A stretch of 64,000 nt of DNA from Shimazuella kribbensis DSM 45090 (GCF_000428065.1 NZ_ATZF01000005.1:124001-188000); one strand, 5' to 3'. Counted from the first letter of the stretch, positions 33,202 through 42,571 are shown. The notes: a model not told the origin generated them from the letters alone. Program-made: numbers and translations.

Positions 33202-33828
33202 TTAATTGGTTGGGTTGCTTGGTGTATTACGTTTTTTTCTGATAAACCATATGATCCCAATAACGAATCCAATAACAAGGATAACAATTACGGCATCTTG
33301 ATATGCGCTCATATAATCAAGCACTTTAGCCCATGAAGCTCCTAGTGCAGCCCCGATATTAACTAGTATTGCATTCCAAATGATGGAGCCGATTGTAGTG
33401 AAAATAATAAATACAAGAAAGTTCATTTTTGCCATACCAGCTGGAATCGATATTAGGCTTCGTAAAATAGGAACCATTCGGCTAAAGAAGACAGTCCATA
33501 CCCCATATTTATCGAACCACTGATTTGCCTTGTGGATGTCTTCTTTTTTTGTGCGTAAGAGATATCCCCAACGATCCACTATTTTTTCTAATCGGTTGAT
33601 GTGAAGAAGACTTCCAATGTAGTATAAAATGATAGCACCGGCAACTGATCCTAATGTTGCTGCTACAATCACACCAAAAACAGTTGTATCCGTTTGTGTT
33701 GTCATAAACCCGCCAAATGCTAGTACAATTTCTGATGGGATAGGTGGGAATACATTTTCCAACATAATCATCAAGAAAATGCCCCAGTAACCAAAATCCT
33801 CCATAAAAGAAGTAATCCAATTTTCCAT
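33202..33828 (-). CDS. DedA-family membrane protein, copy B
   Basis: 208 residues, nearly the same as copy A at 18242 through the first 185 residues (MENWITSFMEDFGYWGIFLMIMLEN, FFSRMVPILRSLISIPAGMAKM). The C-terminus is more basic (IRKKRNTPSNPTN). DedA proteins flip lipid carriers such as undecaprenyl phosphate in the membrane. ATG at 33828 chosen for GAGGTG 6 nt upstream. Unlike copy A it stands alone with its own terminator. Confidence 0.9.
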   Translation of the reverse strand: MENWITSFMEDFGYWGIFLMIMLENVFPPIPSEIVLAFGGFMTTQTDTTVFGVIVAATLGSVAGAIILYYIGSLLHINRLEKIVDRWGYLLRTKKEDIHKANQWFDKYGVWTVFFSRMVPILRSLISIPAGMAKMNFLVFIIFTTIGSIIWNAILVNIGAALGASWAKVLDYMSAYQDAVIVILVIGFVIGIIWFIRKKRNTPSNPTN

Positions 33829-33839
33829 GATGTACACCT

Positions 33840-34372
33840 CTACTGTTCCAAAAAGATATCAGTTGTTAATAATATAAAAGTTTTGTAAGACTAAGCAGGC
33901 ACCATAACTATGTAAAAAAAGCATGAATGGAAACGCCAATAAAATGGGTCTTGAGAACATTCCAAGTTTATTTCAATAACGAACATGGAGTTATCAGAAT
34001 GAGAAAGAGTGATCAGTTACATGATGAAAAGACCCAATAACGTTTCATTGACTATCATACTATAAGAATTGTGGTTAGATGGAACGATTTACATAGAGAA
34101 ATGAACATTTTCGCGTCATCTTGTGGAGGGAAAAGTTATTTGCCATTATTTAGAATAGGAGGGGCAATTTTTTCAATCTATTTTCTCCTAGCTGAAATAT
34201 TCCAAAAATCTCGTTCTATTGTAAAAAAGAGGAAATGTATATGTGTTTGTTTTCACTTTTTCCGTTATTCAAAGGATTCTATAATGAACCCAATCAGAGT
34301 GAAAACATCAAATATTGGGGGCAAGATAGATGGAAGCTTTTGTCCTAGAAGAATTAGAGTATTCGACAAAAA
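33840..34372. other. Intergenic region without supported gene
   Basis: About 530 AT-rich bases. Short frames here have no homology. An ATG at 34330 with GGGGG 8 nt upstream opens a 22-codon frame that overlaps the femX-like fragment; it could be a leader or the tail of a lost gene. Confidence 0.4.
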
Positions 34373-34703
34373 ATGAATATACCTTATCAATTTGTTGATT
34401 TTATCACAGAAGAAGAGTATACAGCATTTGTTCAAAAACATAAAAAGAGCCATATCCTGCAAAGTAGTGAATGGGGCACGTTTAAAGCCTCGCTTGGAAA
34501 CTGGAAAACATATCGTGTTGGCATCAGACAAGGAGATGAGTTATGTGCGGCTACAATGATACTGATCCGACAACTACCATTCCCTTTTTCACATAAATCT
34601 TTTGCTTATGCTCCTAGAGGGTTTGTAACCGATTTTTGAAAAAAAAGACATGATCCAATACATGACTGAAGAATTATTGGATACAGAAACGGGGCAAGAT
34701 GAA
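34373..34703 (+). pseudogene. femX/femAB-like aminoacyltransferase fragment
   Basis: MNIPYQFVDFITEEEYTAFVQKHKKSHILQSSEWGTFKAS..GW-type start, then FAYAPRGFVTDF: this is the N-terminal quarter of a FemAB/FemX protein, which adds amino acids to the peptidoglycan side chain. After VTDF a TGA interrupts; shifting frame by one base continues as EKKDMIQYMTEELLDTETGQDE, as expected for the family, until the next gene begins. So there is a frameshift in the A-run at about 34640 and loss of the remaining ~250 residues. Confidence 0.7.
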
Positions 34704-34705
34704 AC

Positions 34706-35149
34706 ATGTTTGAGGTGATATTTACTTTGGGAAATGGTGTCATATTCTTTTGGCTGCTACTAATATTTTTACCAACATGGAAAGTTACCGTTCTTGTAGT
34801 AGAAAAAAAAATAATCCCATTTTATCTTGCATTATTGTATTCAATAGGAATCATTATGACTATTATTCAAAATGGATTTGGATTTATAAAAGATTTTGGT
34901 TCTGCCCAAGGTGTTATTCATTTGTTATCTGATCCTCAATTGGCTATTCTATGTTGGATTCACTTGCTCTGTTTTGATTTATTTGTAGGTCACATTATTA
35001 TGGAGGAAAATCAGAAGGATAAAAATATTCCTCTCCCTCTACAATCTACTATTATGTTTTTCACCCTCCTTTTTGGACCCTTTGGTTATTTGTGCTTTTG
35101 GATAGCTAATTTTATAGGGAAGAAACGAAAGTTATCTACAGAAGATTAA
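34706..35149 (+). CDS. ABA4-like (DUF4281) membrane protein
   Basis: 147 residues with four membrane segments. WLLLIFLPTWKVTVLV, GVIHLLSDPQLAILCWIHLLCFDLFVGHIIMEENQ and LLFGPFGYLCFWI follow the ABA4-like family (plant ABA4 acts in neoxanthin synthesis; bacterial members are of unknown function). ATG at 34706; the GGGG 11 nt upstream is only moderate. Begins 3 nt after the femX remnant. Followed by degraded sequence. Confidence 0.8.
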   Translation: MFEVIFTLGNGVIFFWLLLIFLPTWKVTVLVVEKKIIPFYLALLYSIGIIMTIIQNGFGFIKDFGSAQGVIHLLSDPQLAILCWIHLLCFDLFVGHIIMEENQKDKNIPLPLQSTIMFFTLLFGPFGYLCFWIANFIGKKRKLSTED

Positions 35150-35220
35150 TTAATTTTATTGTGATTAATTGCCTTTCCATAAGAAAGGCAATTTTGTTTT
35201 TATCTAAATGGGAGACATCC

Positions 35221-35690
35221 GTGATCACTAAAAAACATTTAATAGTAAATCCGATTTTTCCATTGATAACTTTACGAATGTTGGTGATGGCATCCCTTAC
35301 TTTTGTGGATTTTTTTATTCTTGAAATGCATGTCCGTGCAGAAAATAATCAATTTCAGCTAAATATCGAAGATGATGGAGTAGGTTGTGATCCATTTGCA
35401 ATTGGGGTTCGGACTGAAAACTTGCAAACCGGTGTAAAAGAATTAGGTGGAAGATGTTCATTTTTTTTGAAAAAAGGGAATGGATTTATAACAGGAGTTG
35501 TTATTTCCATATGTATATTAGCGAAGGCACAGGGAAGAATCATATCTCTTCTATATAAAAAAATTGGAGATACGATATCGAACACAAGCAGCCTTGTTTG
35601 CATTAAAAGCAGGTCTATTGAGACTCCATACGACTATGCCTTTGGTGATTTATCAGAAGAGGAAGCGCGAAAGTCGTGGGATTCTTAGGT
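35221..35690 (+). pseudogene. Decayed NarL-type two-component genes
   Basis: One frame holds NNQFQLNIEDDGVGCDPFAIGVRTENLQTGVKELGGRCSF, the ATP-binding end of a NarL/DesK-type histidine kinase. About 100 nt later another frame encodes RYRTQAALFALKAGLL, the last helix of a LuxR-type DNA-binding domain in a NarL-family regulator. Most of both genes is missing. The two pieces are in the usual kinase-regulator order, so an internal deletion is likely. The region ends at the border of element E3. Confidence 0.55.
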
Positions 35691-35691
35691 A

Positions 35692-36072
35692 GTTAACGCA
35701 CTCACTCCATTTCTGCTTTGTACAACTCCCAAGTTCAGGGCTGTCTCATCAGCCCGTCCCATGCAGTTAGAAGTGTACCCACATGGCGGAACGCCTGCGA
35801 CCAAAGGAAGTGCCTGTGGTATTACCAGCGTTCTAGTCCTCTTCCTGCCTCTAATGGTTTTACTCGGTAGGAGACAGATCCATTTGCTACCGAAACCCTA
35901 TACCATTACATTTTCAAAGAACAAACCTACTAGCCGTAGGACGATAACCGATCATGTGTTCTATTTTGCGGAATATTCGTTGCCCTTGCAACCCCTTTTT
36001 TGGGGTTTGGAGCAACGCCGTCTTTCATCCCACGATTCAAACCATGGGCTTTCAGTCGGCAAAAGTCTGTAA
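35692..36072 (-). mobile_element. tnpB-less IS605-type element E3 (about 380 bp, second subfamily)
   Basis: On the minus strand the left end TTACAGACTTTTGCCGACTG is followed by hairpin CCCATGGTTTGAATCGTGGG (36029-36048), ACGGCGTTGCTCC and a second hairpin AACCCC-N7-GGGGTT. The same left end occurs at 38195. The right end near 35692 has GGGCTGATGAGACAGCCC and a GGGAGTTGTACAAAGC-type tail. No open frame of family size. The ends differ from E1/E2, so this is another IS605-like lineage. Confidence 0.65.
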
Positions 36073-36116
36073 AAAGAGATCGAAGAGACAAACTAAAAAA
36101 ATAAGAGGGTGTTTCT

Positions 36117-37157
36117 ATGCGGATGCTGAGAGTAGGCCTTATTGGTTATGGATTTTCCGGTGCAACCTTTCATGCTCCTTTCCTACAAGTACTGGAGAGC
36201 TTTGAAATTGCGAAAGTCCTATCTTCCAATCCAGAAAAAGTACAAGAAGATCTAGGTAATGTTGAAGTAGTTTCTGACATCCAGAATATTTTAGATGATT
36301 CTACGATTGAATTGGTGGTTATAACGACTCCCAATACACTTCACTTTGATATGGCAAAAAAATCGCTACTTGCTGGAAAGCATGTAGTAATAGAAAAACC
36401 AATGGTAAACACAGTGGAAGAAGCGGAACAACTCGTGAAACTGGCTCGAGAAAAAAATCGAATGCTTAGTGTATATCAGAATAGAAGGTGGGACAATGAC
36501 TTTTTAACAATAAAACACCTTATCAACGAAGATGTTCTAGGCGAAATTCATACCTATGAAGCTCATTTTGATCGATACAGACCAAACGTACAAAATCGTT
36601 GGCGAGAACAAGTAGGGGCGGGTTCAGGAATTTTGTATGACTTAGGGTCTCATTTGATCGATCAAGCTTTACATCTATTCGGAGTGCCACAATTTGTGCA
36701 AGCAGATATTATGAATCAACGTGATAATGCTGTGACGGATGATTATTTCCATGTTGTACTAGGATATGATAGCATGCGCGTCATTTTACATGCTGGTTCG
36801 ATCGTTCCAGCGAATGATTTAAAATATATTGTTCATGGTGAAAAAGGCAGCTTCATGAAATATGGATTAGATAGCCAAGAGGAAGCGCTAAAAGCAGGAA
36901 AGAAACCGATAGGAGAAGTTTGGGGCTTAGATGATCCAGTACATTATGGAGTGTTGACACTTGAAAACCAAGGAAATCCTCTATCTCAAAGGATGAAAAC
37001 GATTCCAGGATCTTATCTCACGTATTATCAAAAAGTTTATGACCATATTGTTCATGGGGAAGATTCTCCTGTGACCGCAGAGGAAGGTTTAATGACGATT
37101 AAATTGATTGAGTTAGCAAAAGAAAGTAGCTTACAGAAACGAGCGATATATTTGTAG
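36117..37157 (+). CDS. Gfo/Idh/MocA-family oxidoreductase
   Basis: 346 residues. Rossmann NAD(P)-binding start VGLIGYGFSGATFHAPFL, TTPNTLHFDMAKKSLLAGKHVVIEKPM (the EKP motif with the catalytic Lys), and the C-terminal domain with GSGILYDLGSHLIDQALHLFG. This family oxidises sugars, inositol or related compounds; overall it resembles YvaA/YhhX-type scyllo-inosose reductases. ATG at 36117 with AGAGGG 7 nt upstream. Its upstream region lies in element E3, which may contribute to expression. Confidence 0.9.
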   Translation: MRMLRVGLIGYGFSGATFHAPFLQVLESFEIAKVLSSNPEKVQEDLGNVEVVSDIQNILDDSTIELVVITTPNTLHFDMAKKSLLAGKHVVIEKPMVNTVEEAEQLVKLAREKNRMLSVYQNRRWDNDFLTIKHLINEDVLGEIHTYEAHFDRYRPNVQNRWREQVGAGSGILYDLGSHLIDQALHLFGVPQFVQADIMNQRDNAVTDDYFHVVLGYDSMRVILHAGSIVPANDLKYIVHGEKGSFMKYGLDSQEEALKAGKKPIGEVWGLDDPVHYGVLTLENQGNPLSQRMKTIPGSYLTYYQKVYDHIVHGEDSPVTAEEGLMTIKLIELAKESSLQKRAIYL

Positions 37158-37166
37158 TCTAAATGA

Positions 37167-37200
37167 AAAATCCCTTATGCATTTAGCAGAGGGATTTTTT
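37167..37200 (+). terminator. Terminator of the Gfo/Idh gene
   Basis: AAAATCCCT pairs with AGGGATTTTTT. Confidence 0.7.
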
Positions 37201-37335
37201 GTGCTTAGGGATAGGCAAAGTGATGTAGTCAACATTTTACTTCTCATTGTTACTCTAAATCGTATCAAATAGTCTGAATATTATTATTGCTTGCTATACT
37301 CTGTCATAAATGAAGAGTATAGCAAGGGGAAATCA

Positions 37336-37434
37336 ATGGAAATATTAATAGCAGATGATGAAAAAAACATTACAGATGCGATCGAGTATGCTCTACGTCG
37401 AGAGGGCTTATCTTTATCATCCTGTCAAAGTGGC
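37336..37434 (+). pseudogene. Response regulator stub
   Basis: MEILIADDEKNITDAIEYALRREGLSLSSCQSG is the first 33 residues of an OmpR-type receiver with the DDE pocket and a proper AAGGGG ribosome binding site. Homology ends at about 37434, where the DUF1877 gene begins on the other strand. The phosphorylated Asp and everything after it are gone. Confidence 0.7.
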
Positions 37435-37435
37435 A

Positions 37436-37912
37436 TCATAAAATATATATCAAGATTGCATTCTTTTTTTCAGAAGCAGATTGATAATACTTTGAAAGTA
37501 GCCTGAAATATTCCAATAGATGACTAAAATCATCTTGTGACCATGTCATCGGGTATATGTGCAAATTATTCATTTTATCTGGATTGTAATGGATGGCTAA
37601 CTCTTGTTCGGAAAATTCGGAAAGAGCTGCTGATATCTTTTTCACTTGACTAGGTGTTTTATAGAATACGCTTATAAAATCACTGTCTTCCAATACATTT
37701 CCACCTAAGATAGTATTTGCAAGTATAGAATCTCCACCCCATGGAACACCAGTAAGCAAATAATGGATTCCATTCCATGCTTTATCCAAATCGAGAGATT
37801 CTTCAGCTAAGTGATCGTTATTAAAAACCACTTCTGTTAGTGAAATAGTATTTGCTAAAATAGATTGTAACAACTCTGGTGAAATTGCTTTTATATAACC
37901 AATCATACCCAT
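37436..37912 (-). CDS. YfbM-like DUF1877 protein
   Basis: 158 residues. MGMIGYIKAISPELLQSIL start, SLDLDKAWNGIHYLLTG and GGNVLEDSDF...YKTPSQVKKISAALSEFSEQEL match DUF1877 (E. coli YfbM), a family of unknown function often near toxins or in accessory regions. ATG at 37912 fits the family start; AGTGGAGG is 11 nt upstream. The last residues (KKNAILIYIL) reach the junction with the response regulator stub, so the natural C-terminus may have been replaced. Confidence 0.85.
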   Translation of the reverse strand: MGMIGYIKAISPELLQSILANTISLTEVVFNNDHLAEESLDLDKAWNGIHYLLTGVPWGGDSILANTILGGNVLEDSDFISVFYKTPSQVKKISAALSEFSEQELAIHYNPDKMNNLHIYPMTWSQDDFSHLLEYFRLLSKYYQSASEKKNAILIYIL

Positions 37913-38018
37913 CTTTTTAATTTCCTCCACTATTTAGCTATCATCTTTATAATTATATATAACTAGTATTGGTCAAGAAAAGAGTTAGACATATCTTTTA
38001 TAATTTGATACTTGGGTT

Positions 38019-38198
38019 AGTAGGTGGCGGTGGTTTGTGTTTTCCCTAATATAAATACCATTTTTATCTCCAGAGTGGACCCATTCAAACTGTTATTTTG
38101 ATCATTCCCCTTTTTTTGTGAGGTATTACCACCACCTATTTAGAAAACAAGAAAAGACGCTCTGACAGGTTTATCTGTCTTAGAGCGTCTTTTCTTAC
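38019..38198. repeat. Long-range inverted repeat and terminator hairpin
   Basis: GTAGGTGGCGGTGGT (38019-38033) is nearly complementary to ATTACCACCACCTATT (38126-38141), about 90 nt apart. Directly after, AAAAGACGCTCT..ACAG pairs with CTGT..AGAGCGTCTTTTC (38151-38196). No gene in between. The second hairpin can terminate in both directions; the first is unexplained and borders the mobile-element end E4. Confidence 0.5.
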
Positions 38199-38274
38199 AG
38201 ACTTGTGCCGACTGAAAGCCCACGGTTTCAATCGTGGGAGGATGGCGTTGCTCCAAACCCCGAAAAAAGGGGTT
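38195..38274 (+). mobile_element. Isolated left end of IS605-type element (E4)
   Basis: TTACAGACTTGTGCCGACTGAAAGCC, hairpin CCCACGGTTTCAATCGTGGG (38219-38238), GGCGTTGCTCC and AACCCC-N7-GGGGTT (38256-38274) match the left end of E3 in the opposite orientation. Similarity stops exactly after the second hairpin, where the DUF559 gene (minus strand) ends. No right end found. Confidence 0.6.
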
Positions 38275-38755
38275 ACGATGCTTTCAATTTATTTTCTATA
38301 CGACTTAAACAAGATCCCAGTCTGCTATTAATATCACTACCTGAAAACCTCAATACACTCCATCCGTTCTTTCTCAGATATCGGTTTTTCCTCTCGTCAT
38401 GTCGCTTTTGTTCTGGAGAAGAATGATAAGCCTTGCCATCACACTCTATTGCAAGTTTATAGCGAGGGATGGCGATATCGATAAAGTATTTCCCGCACGG
38501 TACTTGCGTTTTTAGTCGATACCCTTTCTGCTTCAGTAAATTATATAATTTGCGTTCGATCGGACTTTGCGTTTTAGCGTACTGAAAATCCCATGATATT
38601 TTCTCTTGCATGATCCAACATTCCAGCATTATTACTATTGCTCGAATAAAAGATCGACCAGAAGATAATTGCTTAATCCCTTGATATCTTTTTTTCCTAT
38701 GTCTTGTGATCATCTTTTTCAAAAATGAATGAAACTTACCTGATCTAGCTGTCAT
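38273..38755 (-). CDS. DUF559/Vsr-like endonuclease domain protein
   Basis: 160 residues. The C-terminal half is a DUF559 nuclease of the PD-(D/E)XK group related to Vsr: SPIERKLYNLLKQKGYRLKTQVPCGKYFIDIAIPRYKLAIECDGKAYHSS..KRHDERKNRYLRKNGWSVLRFSGSDI, with E, D (YFIDIAI), ExD and R-H-D residues kept. The N-terminal half is basic (MTARSGKFHSFLKKMITRHRKKR). ATG at 38755 with AAGGG upstream. Its stop codon lies inside the second hairpin of the element end E4. DUF559 proteins often ride on mobile DNA. Confidence 0.82.
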   Translation of the reverse strand: MTARSGKFHSFLKKMITRHRKKRYQGIKQLSSGRSFIRAIVIMLECWIMQEKISWDFQYAKTQSPIERKLYNLLKQKGYRLKTQVPCGKYFIDIAIPRYKLAIECDGKAYHSSPEQKRHDERKNRYLRKNGWSVLRFSGSDINSRLGSCLSRIENKLKAS

Positions 38756-39159
38756 TTCATCACCCTTAAAATGTAAGTTCAACCAATTAAAAATATTTTA
38801 ACATTTATTTGCATGATTTTGATCATTAGCATAAAGAAAAACACCAGCCATCCAAAATGGATAACTGATGTTTCTTATATGGGTGATGCTAATCGCAATA
38901 CACTTCAAATTCCTCTAGCTACTCCAAATCTTAAACTTTTCTTTAATCCTAAGATCATAATTATAACGAAAGGAATCACTTCGACTATTGAGAAAGATAA
39001 CAGCAAACCAAATTTGGAAAAATACCTAAGGTTATTCTTAAATCGGAGTAACTAGTATGTAACATAGTGACTCCGCTTTTTCGTTTAGCCTAAATCTGTA
39101 CTATCCGACATTCCATAAAATGGATAAACCCATCTTAAGAACAAGAGAAAAGACTATTT
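38756..39159. other. Intergenic region, imperfect hairpin only
   Basis: An 80-codon plus-strand frame (38813-39055) has no ribosome binding site or recognisable family. At about 38838-38875 AACACCAG.CATCCA faces TGGAT..CTGATGTT, an imperfect hairpin without strong T-run. Nothing else supported. Confidence 0.4.
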
Positions 39160-40281
39160 TCATGTATTGCTAGAAGTAAACGTCTTGCTGTATAGCGTAT
39201 ATTCCTGGATACGTTCTAGATCTGGTTCATACCCAATTCCCGTCTCATCTGGTACCGTTATCAGTCCATTTTCTACCGTAACGGCAGGAGCAATAATATC
39301 ATGTTCCCAATAACGGGAGGATGCTGCTGTGTCTCCGGGCATAATAAAATTAGACAACGTAGTAATCGCTACATTATGTGCTCGTCCAATTCCGGATTCA
39401 AGCATACCCCCACACCAAACAGGAATATCATTAGCTTTACAGAAGTCATGAATTTTCTTTGCTTCGGTCAGACCGCCAACACGGCCTATTTTAATGTTGA
39501 TGATTTTACAACTCCCTAGTTGGAATGCTTTTCGTGCATCTTCTACTGAATGAATACTTTCATCCAAACAAATAGGAGTTTGAAGTCGCCTCTGAAGTGT
39601 TGCATGATCCACAATATCATCGTGTTCCAAAGGTTGTTCAATCATGGTGAGGTTGAAAGCGTCTAATTGTTTTAAGTGATCGATATCCGCTAGTGTATAG
39701 GCAGTATTGGCATCTGCCATCAATGGAATATCAGGGAATTGCTCTCGAATGGCAGATAAGGGCTCTACATCCCAACCTGGTTGGATTTTGACTTTTATTC
39801 GTTTGTAACCTTCTTTTACATAACCTGCTACGAGGTCCAAAAGTTCTGGGATCGTATTTTGTATTCCGATGCTTATCCCGACATCGATCTGTTTTTTCTC
39901 TCCGCCTAATGCCTCTGACAGAGGAATGCCTTTTTGTTTGGCATAAATATCCCAAATCGCACCCTCAAGGGCTGATTTTGCCATGAAATTGCCACGGATG
40001 TGAGCGAATCGTTCGGACACTTCATCTGGATGTTCGACAGGGCGTTCGAGTAAGAGAGGGATAAGGAAATCATTCATGATGCTCCAATTGGATTTTACTG
40101 TTTCTTCTTTGTAATAAGGGTCAATAGCAGCAACAGATTCAGCCCAACCGGAGATACCATCCTTTGAACGGATTTCAACAAGTACAAAATCTTTGTCGTA
40201 TTCTGTACCCAAACTTGTGGTGAATGGAGATAATAGTTGCATTTTCATATGACGTAACACGATATGTTTGATTTCGATCAT
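39160..40281 (-). CDS. menC: N-succinylamino acid racemase / o-succinylbenzoate synthase (enolase superfamily)
   Basis: 373 residues of the muconate-lactonising subgroup. Catalytic residues: Lys163/Lys165 in RIKVKIQPG, Asp190 in LMADANTAY, Glu215 in [10 protein letters not shown], Asp240 in CLDESIHS, Lys264 in [10 protein letters not shown]. Enzymes of this branch do OSBS, NSAR or both. No other menaquinone gene is near; instead it closes an operon with a GNAT, an amino-acid importer and an M20 hydrolase, so the NSAR role (racemising N-succinyl amino acids) is favoured. ATG at 40281 with GGGGTGAG upstream; an ATG at 40302 overlapping the GNAT stop is possible. Confidence 0.88.
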   Translation of the reverse strand: MIEIKHIVLRHMKMQLLSPFTTSLGTEYDKDFVLVEIRSKDGISGWAESVAAIDPYYKEETVKSNWSIMNDFLIPLLLERPVEHPDEVSERFAHIRGNFMAKSALEGAIWDIYAKQKGIPLSEALGGEKKQIDVGISIGIQNTIPELLDLVAGYVKEGYKRIKVKIQPGWDVEPLSAIREQFPDIPLMADANTAYTLADIDHLKQLDAFNLTMIEQPLEHDDIVDHATLQRRLQTPICLDESIHSVEDARKAFQLGSCKIINIKIGRVGGLTEAKKIHDFCKANDIPVWCGGMLESGIGRAHNVAITTLSNFIMPGDTAASSRYWEHDIIAPAVTVENGLITVPDETGIGYEPDLERIQEYTLYSKTFTSSNT

Positions 40282-40298
40282 TTGTCTCACCCCAAAAT

Positions 40299-41126
40299 TC
40301 ATTTAGATAGAACATAGTAGTGAAGTGCGTCTTTTGAGCTCTCGCTTTTCATAAAATCATCCACTTTCCAACCATGTTGGAAATAATGGGTGAAAACATC
40401 TCTTGTGTACATCCGCCATTGTTTGGCTAGTACCGCATCTTGTTTTTTCAGTGTTTGAAAAGATGCAGGTACAGGGACAATAAGCGAAGTAGTTGCTCCC
40501 ATTTGATTTAGAACAATGGATTCTGGAGTAGGTAGACCATTCGGGTTTAAGGAAGTTTGGATAAGAGATAAAGATGTTTTCTTTGTATTTTGATGTTGTT
40601 TTTGATCTGCTTTTTGCGATACTTTATCACTTTTGATCCACCATTCGACCATAAAACGATCACTTGGCAGCCCTTCGTTGAGGGTGTCCGTCATTTCACC
40701 ATAAAAATTAGGTAAGTAAGATCGGCAGATCGCACCTAATTTTTTTATATTGAGATATCCATTAGCAGTTTCAAGTGGATCGTATGTCCAAGTGATTAAA
40801 TCGTAACCTTTGGCAAGCGCCTCTGTTCGTTGATGCCATTTTAGTTTGGCACCAATCCCGCTACTGCGATATTCAGGAGTAATGCCAAGAATATGAGAAC
40901 AAAGATAAGTTTTTGTACCATTAAAACCAGCAAAACTATATTGAAAGCCAATTAGCTGATCACCATCATAAGCACCCAGCACAATTCCGCCATGTTTTAC
41001 AGCTGTTGCTGTTTGGTGCACAGGTGTTGGGTCATCTCCATCCCAAACTTTTGCTTCTAAGTCACGAACTTGCTCTAGTTCCTCAGGGGAAGTCAAGAGG
41101 CGAATCTGTATGTTGGGAACTTTCAT
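40299..41126 (-). CDS. GNAT acyltransferase, probable D-amino acid N-succinyltransferase
   Basis: 275 residues. GNAT fold with the acyl-CoA loop [21 protein letters not shown] and [35 protein letters not shown]. This belongs to the long GNAT type found beside NSAR genes in Bacillales. In the Geobacillus kaustophilus pathway such an enzyme succinylates D-amino acids before racemisation. ATG at 41126 with GAGGAGG 8 nt upstream. Its TGA overlaps an ATG in front of the NSAR gene. Confidence 0.8.
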   Translation of the reverse strand: MKVPNIQIRLLTSPEELEQVRDLEAKVWDGDDPTPVHQTATAVKHGGIVLGAYDGDQLIGFQYSFAGFNGTKTYLCSHILGITPEYRSSGIGAKLKWHQRTEALAKGYDLITWTYDPLETANGYLNIKKLGAICRSYLPNFYGEMTDTLNEGLPSDRFMVEWWIKSDKVSQKADQKQHQNTKKTSLSLIQTSLNPNGLPTPESIVLNQMGATTSLIVPVPASFQTLKKQDAVLAKQWRMYTRDVFTHYFQHGWKVDDFMKSESSKDALHYYVLSK

Positions 41127-41154
41127 TACCAAATCCTCCTCGCAAAAAATCTGC

Positions 41155-41892
41155 TTATTTAATCGATACTAAGAAATTTTTCAGTTTTTGACTTTTCGGA
41201 TGATGAAAAATTTCATCTGGAGAACCTGTTTCTTCGATGATCCCATTGGACATATAAATGACACGGTCAGAAGCATCACGAGCAAATGACATTTCGTGTG
41301 TGACTACGAGCATCGTCATTCCTTCTGCAACCAGCTCTTTCATCACAAGTAGCACTTCGTTTACGAGTTCTGGGTCCAATGCGGAAGTAGGCTCATCAAA
41401 GAGCATAATTTTTGGATTCATGGCTAAAGCTCGGGCGATAGCTACGCGTTGTTGTTGTCCACCAGATAGTTTTTTTGGATATACTTCTGCTTTATCTTGA
41501 AGTCCAACTTTTTTTAACAAAGTAAGCGCTTGTTTTTTTACATCAGACCGATCACGTTTGAGTACTCGAATGGGAGCTTCCATCACATTTTGCAAAACAG
41601 TCATGTGAGGAAAAAGGTTAAATTGCTGAAAAACCATTCCCACTTCACGACGAATTTGATTAATATGTCGCGATGATTCATCCAAATGTATGCCATCGAT
41701 AATAATTGTGCCTTTGGAGATCTTCTCCAAATGATTTAAGCATCGCAAGAGTGTACTTTTTCCTGAGCCGCTAGAGCCGATCAGAGAGATGACTTCACCA
41801 GGATAAACTTGTAGATCAATTCCCTTGAGTACTTCTAAATCACCATAACTTTTGTGAACGTTTTCCATTGTGATTATCGGATTTTGTATCAT
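41155..41892 (-). CDS. Amino acid ABC transporter, ATP-binding protein
   Basis: 245 residues, polar amino acid (GlnQ-like) class: Walker [27 protein letters not shown], signature [14 protein letters not shown], Walker [23 protein letters not shown] with GGGGGATG upstream, 13 nt after the permease. With the permease and binding protein it forms a complete importer. Confidence 0.92.
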   Translation of the reverse strand: MIQNPIITMENVHKSYGDLEVLKGIDLQVYPGEVISLIGSSGSGKSTLLRCLNHLEKISKGTIIIDGIHLDESSRHINQIRREVGMVFQQFNLFPHMTVLQNVMEAPIRVLKRDRSDVKKQALTLLKKVGLQDKAEVYPKKLSGGQQQRVAIARALAMNPKIMLFDEPTSALDPELVNEVLLVMKELVAEGMTMLVVTHEMSFARDASDRVIYMSNGIIEETGSPDEIFHHPKSQKLKNFLVSIK

Positions 41893-41904
41893 CTTTCATC
41901 CCCC

Positions 41905-42558
41905 TCAATCCGCAACTGCTAACTTAGACTCAATTCTTCGTAAAACAAAGGTCAATAAGGTGGTCATGATCAAGTAAAAAATTGCCGCAGTAATATAAAA
42001 TTCGATGAAGGCATAATTACTAGATGCGAATCGCTGTGATGTCATCATCAATTCGGAAACGGTAACAAGTGATGCAAGGGAAGAATCTTTCAACAAGGTA
42101 ATGGATTCATTGCCGATCCCTGGAATACTGACTCGAAATGCTTGAGGAAGAATAATTCGTCTCATAATAGTAGGGTAATCCATACCTAAAGAAAGTGCCG
42201 CTTCCATCTGACCTTTGGGAATGGACTGGATTCCCCCACGGAAAATTTCAGCCATGTAAGCCCCTGCATTCATTCCTAGTGCGATCAAGGATGCAAGAAA
42301 AGGAGATAGCTCAATTCCTAGCTGTGGTAAACCGAAATATACCAAAAAGAGTTGAACCAACATCGGAGTTCCGCGTAAGACCCAAATGTAAAAATCAGCG
42401 AATAAGGATAAAGGTTTAATAGAGGAGATTTTCATTAATACAATGACCAATCCCAAGATCAGACCTATAAGAATGGACAAAATCGAGATTTCAAGGGTGA
42501 CCCAAGATGCTTTGATAAGAAAAGGAATATATTTTTGCACTAATGTGAAATCCAGCAT
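41905..42558 (-). CDS. Amino acid ABC transporter permease
   Basis: 217 residues, five membrane segments, HisM/GlnP type with the EAA loop MEAALSLGMDYPTIMRRIILPQA. N-terminal QKYIPFLIKASWVTLEISILS is the usual start of this family. 14 nt after the binding-protein gene; AGAGGTG upstream of the ATG. Confidence 0.92.
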   Translation of the reverse strand: MLDFTLVQKYIPFLIKASWVTLEISILSILIGLILGLVIVLMKISSIKPLSLFADFYIWVLRGTPMLVQLFLVYFGLPQLGIELSPFLASLIALGMNAGAYMAEIFRGGIQSIPKGQMEAALSLGMDYPTIMRRIILPQAFRVSIPGIGNESITLLKDSSLASLVTVSELMMTSQRFASSNYAFIEFYITAAIFYLIMTTLLTFVLRRIESKLAVAD

Positions 42559-42571
42559 CTGCTATTCACCT

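Noticed and set aside
35761-36072. 103-codon plus-strand frame inside element E3
   Set aside because: It runs through the element hairpins antisense to its presumed orientation and has no ribosome binding site or family.
38813-39055. 80-codon frame resembling a transposase piece
   Set aside because: KWITDVSYMG looked like an IS3 motif at first, but the rest does not fit and part of it is an imperfect hairpin.
39160-40281. menC as part of menaquinone synthesis only
   Set aside because: No men gene nearby and the operon partners are those of the N-succinylamino acid pathway; the symbol is given for the family, not the role.
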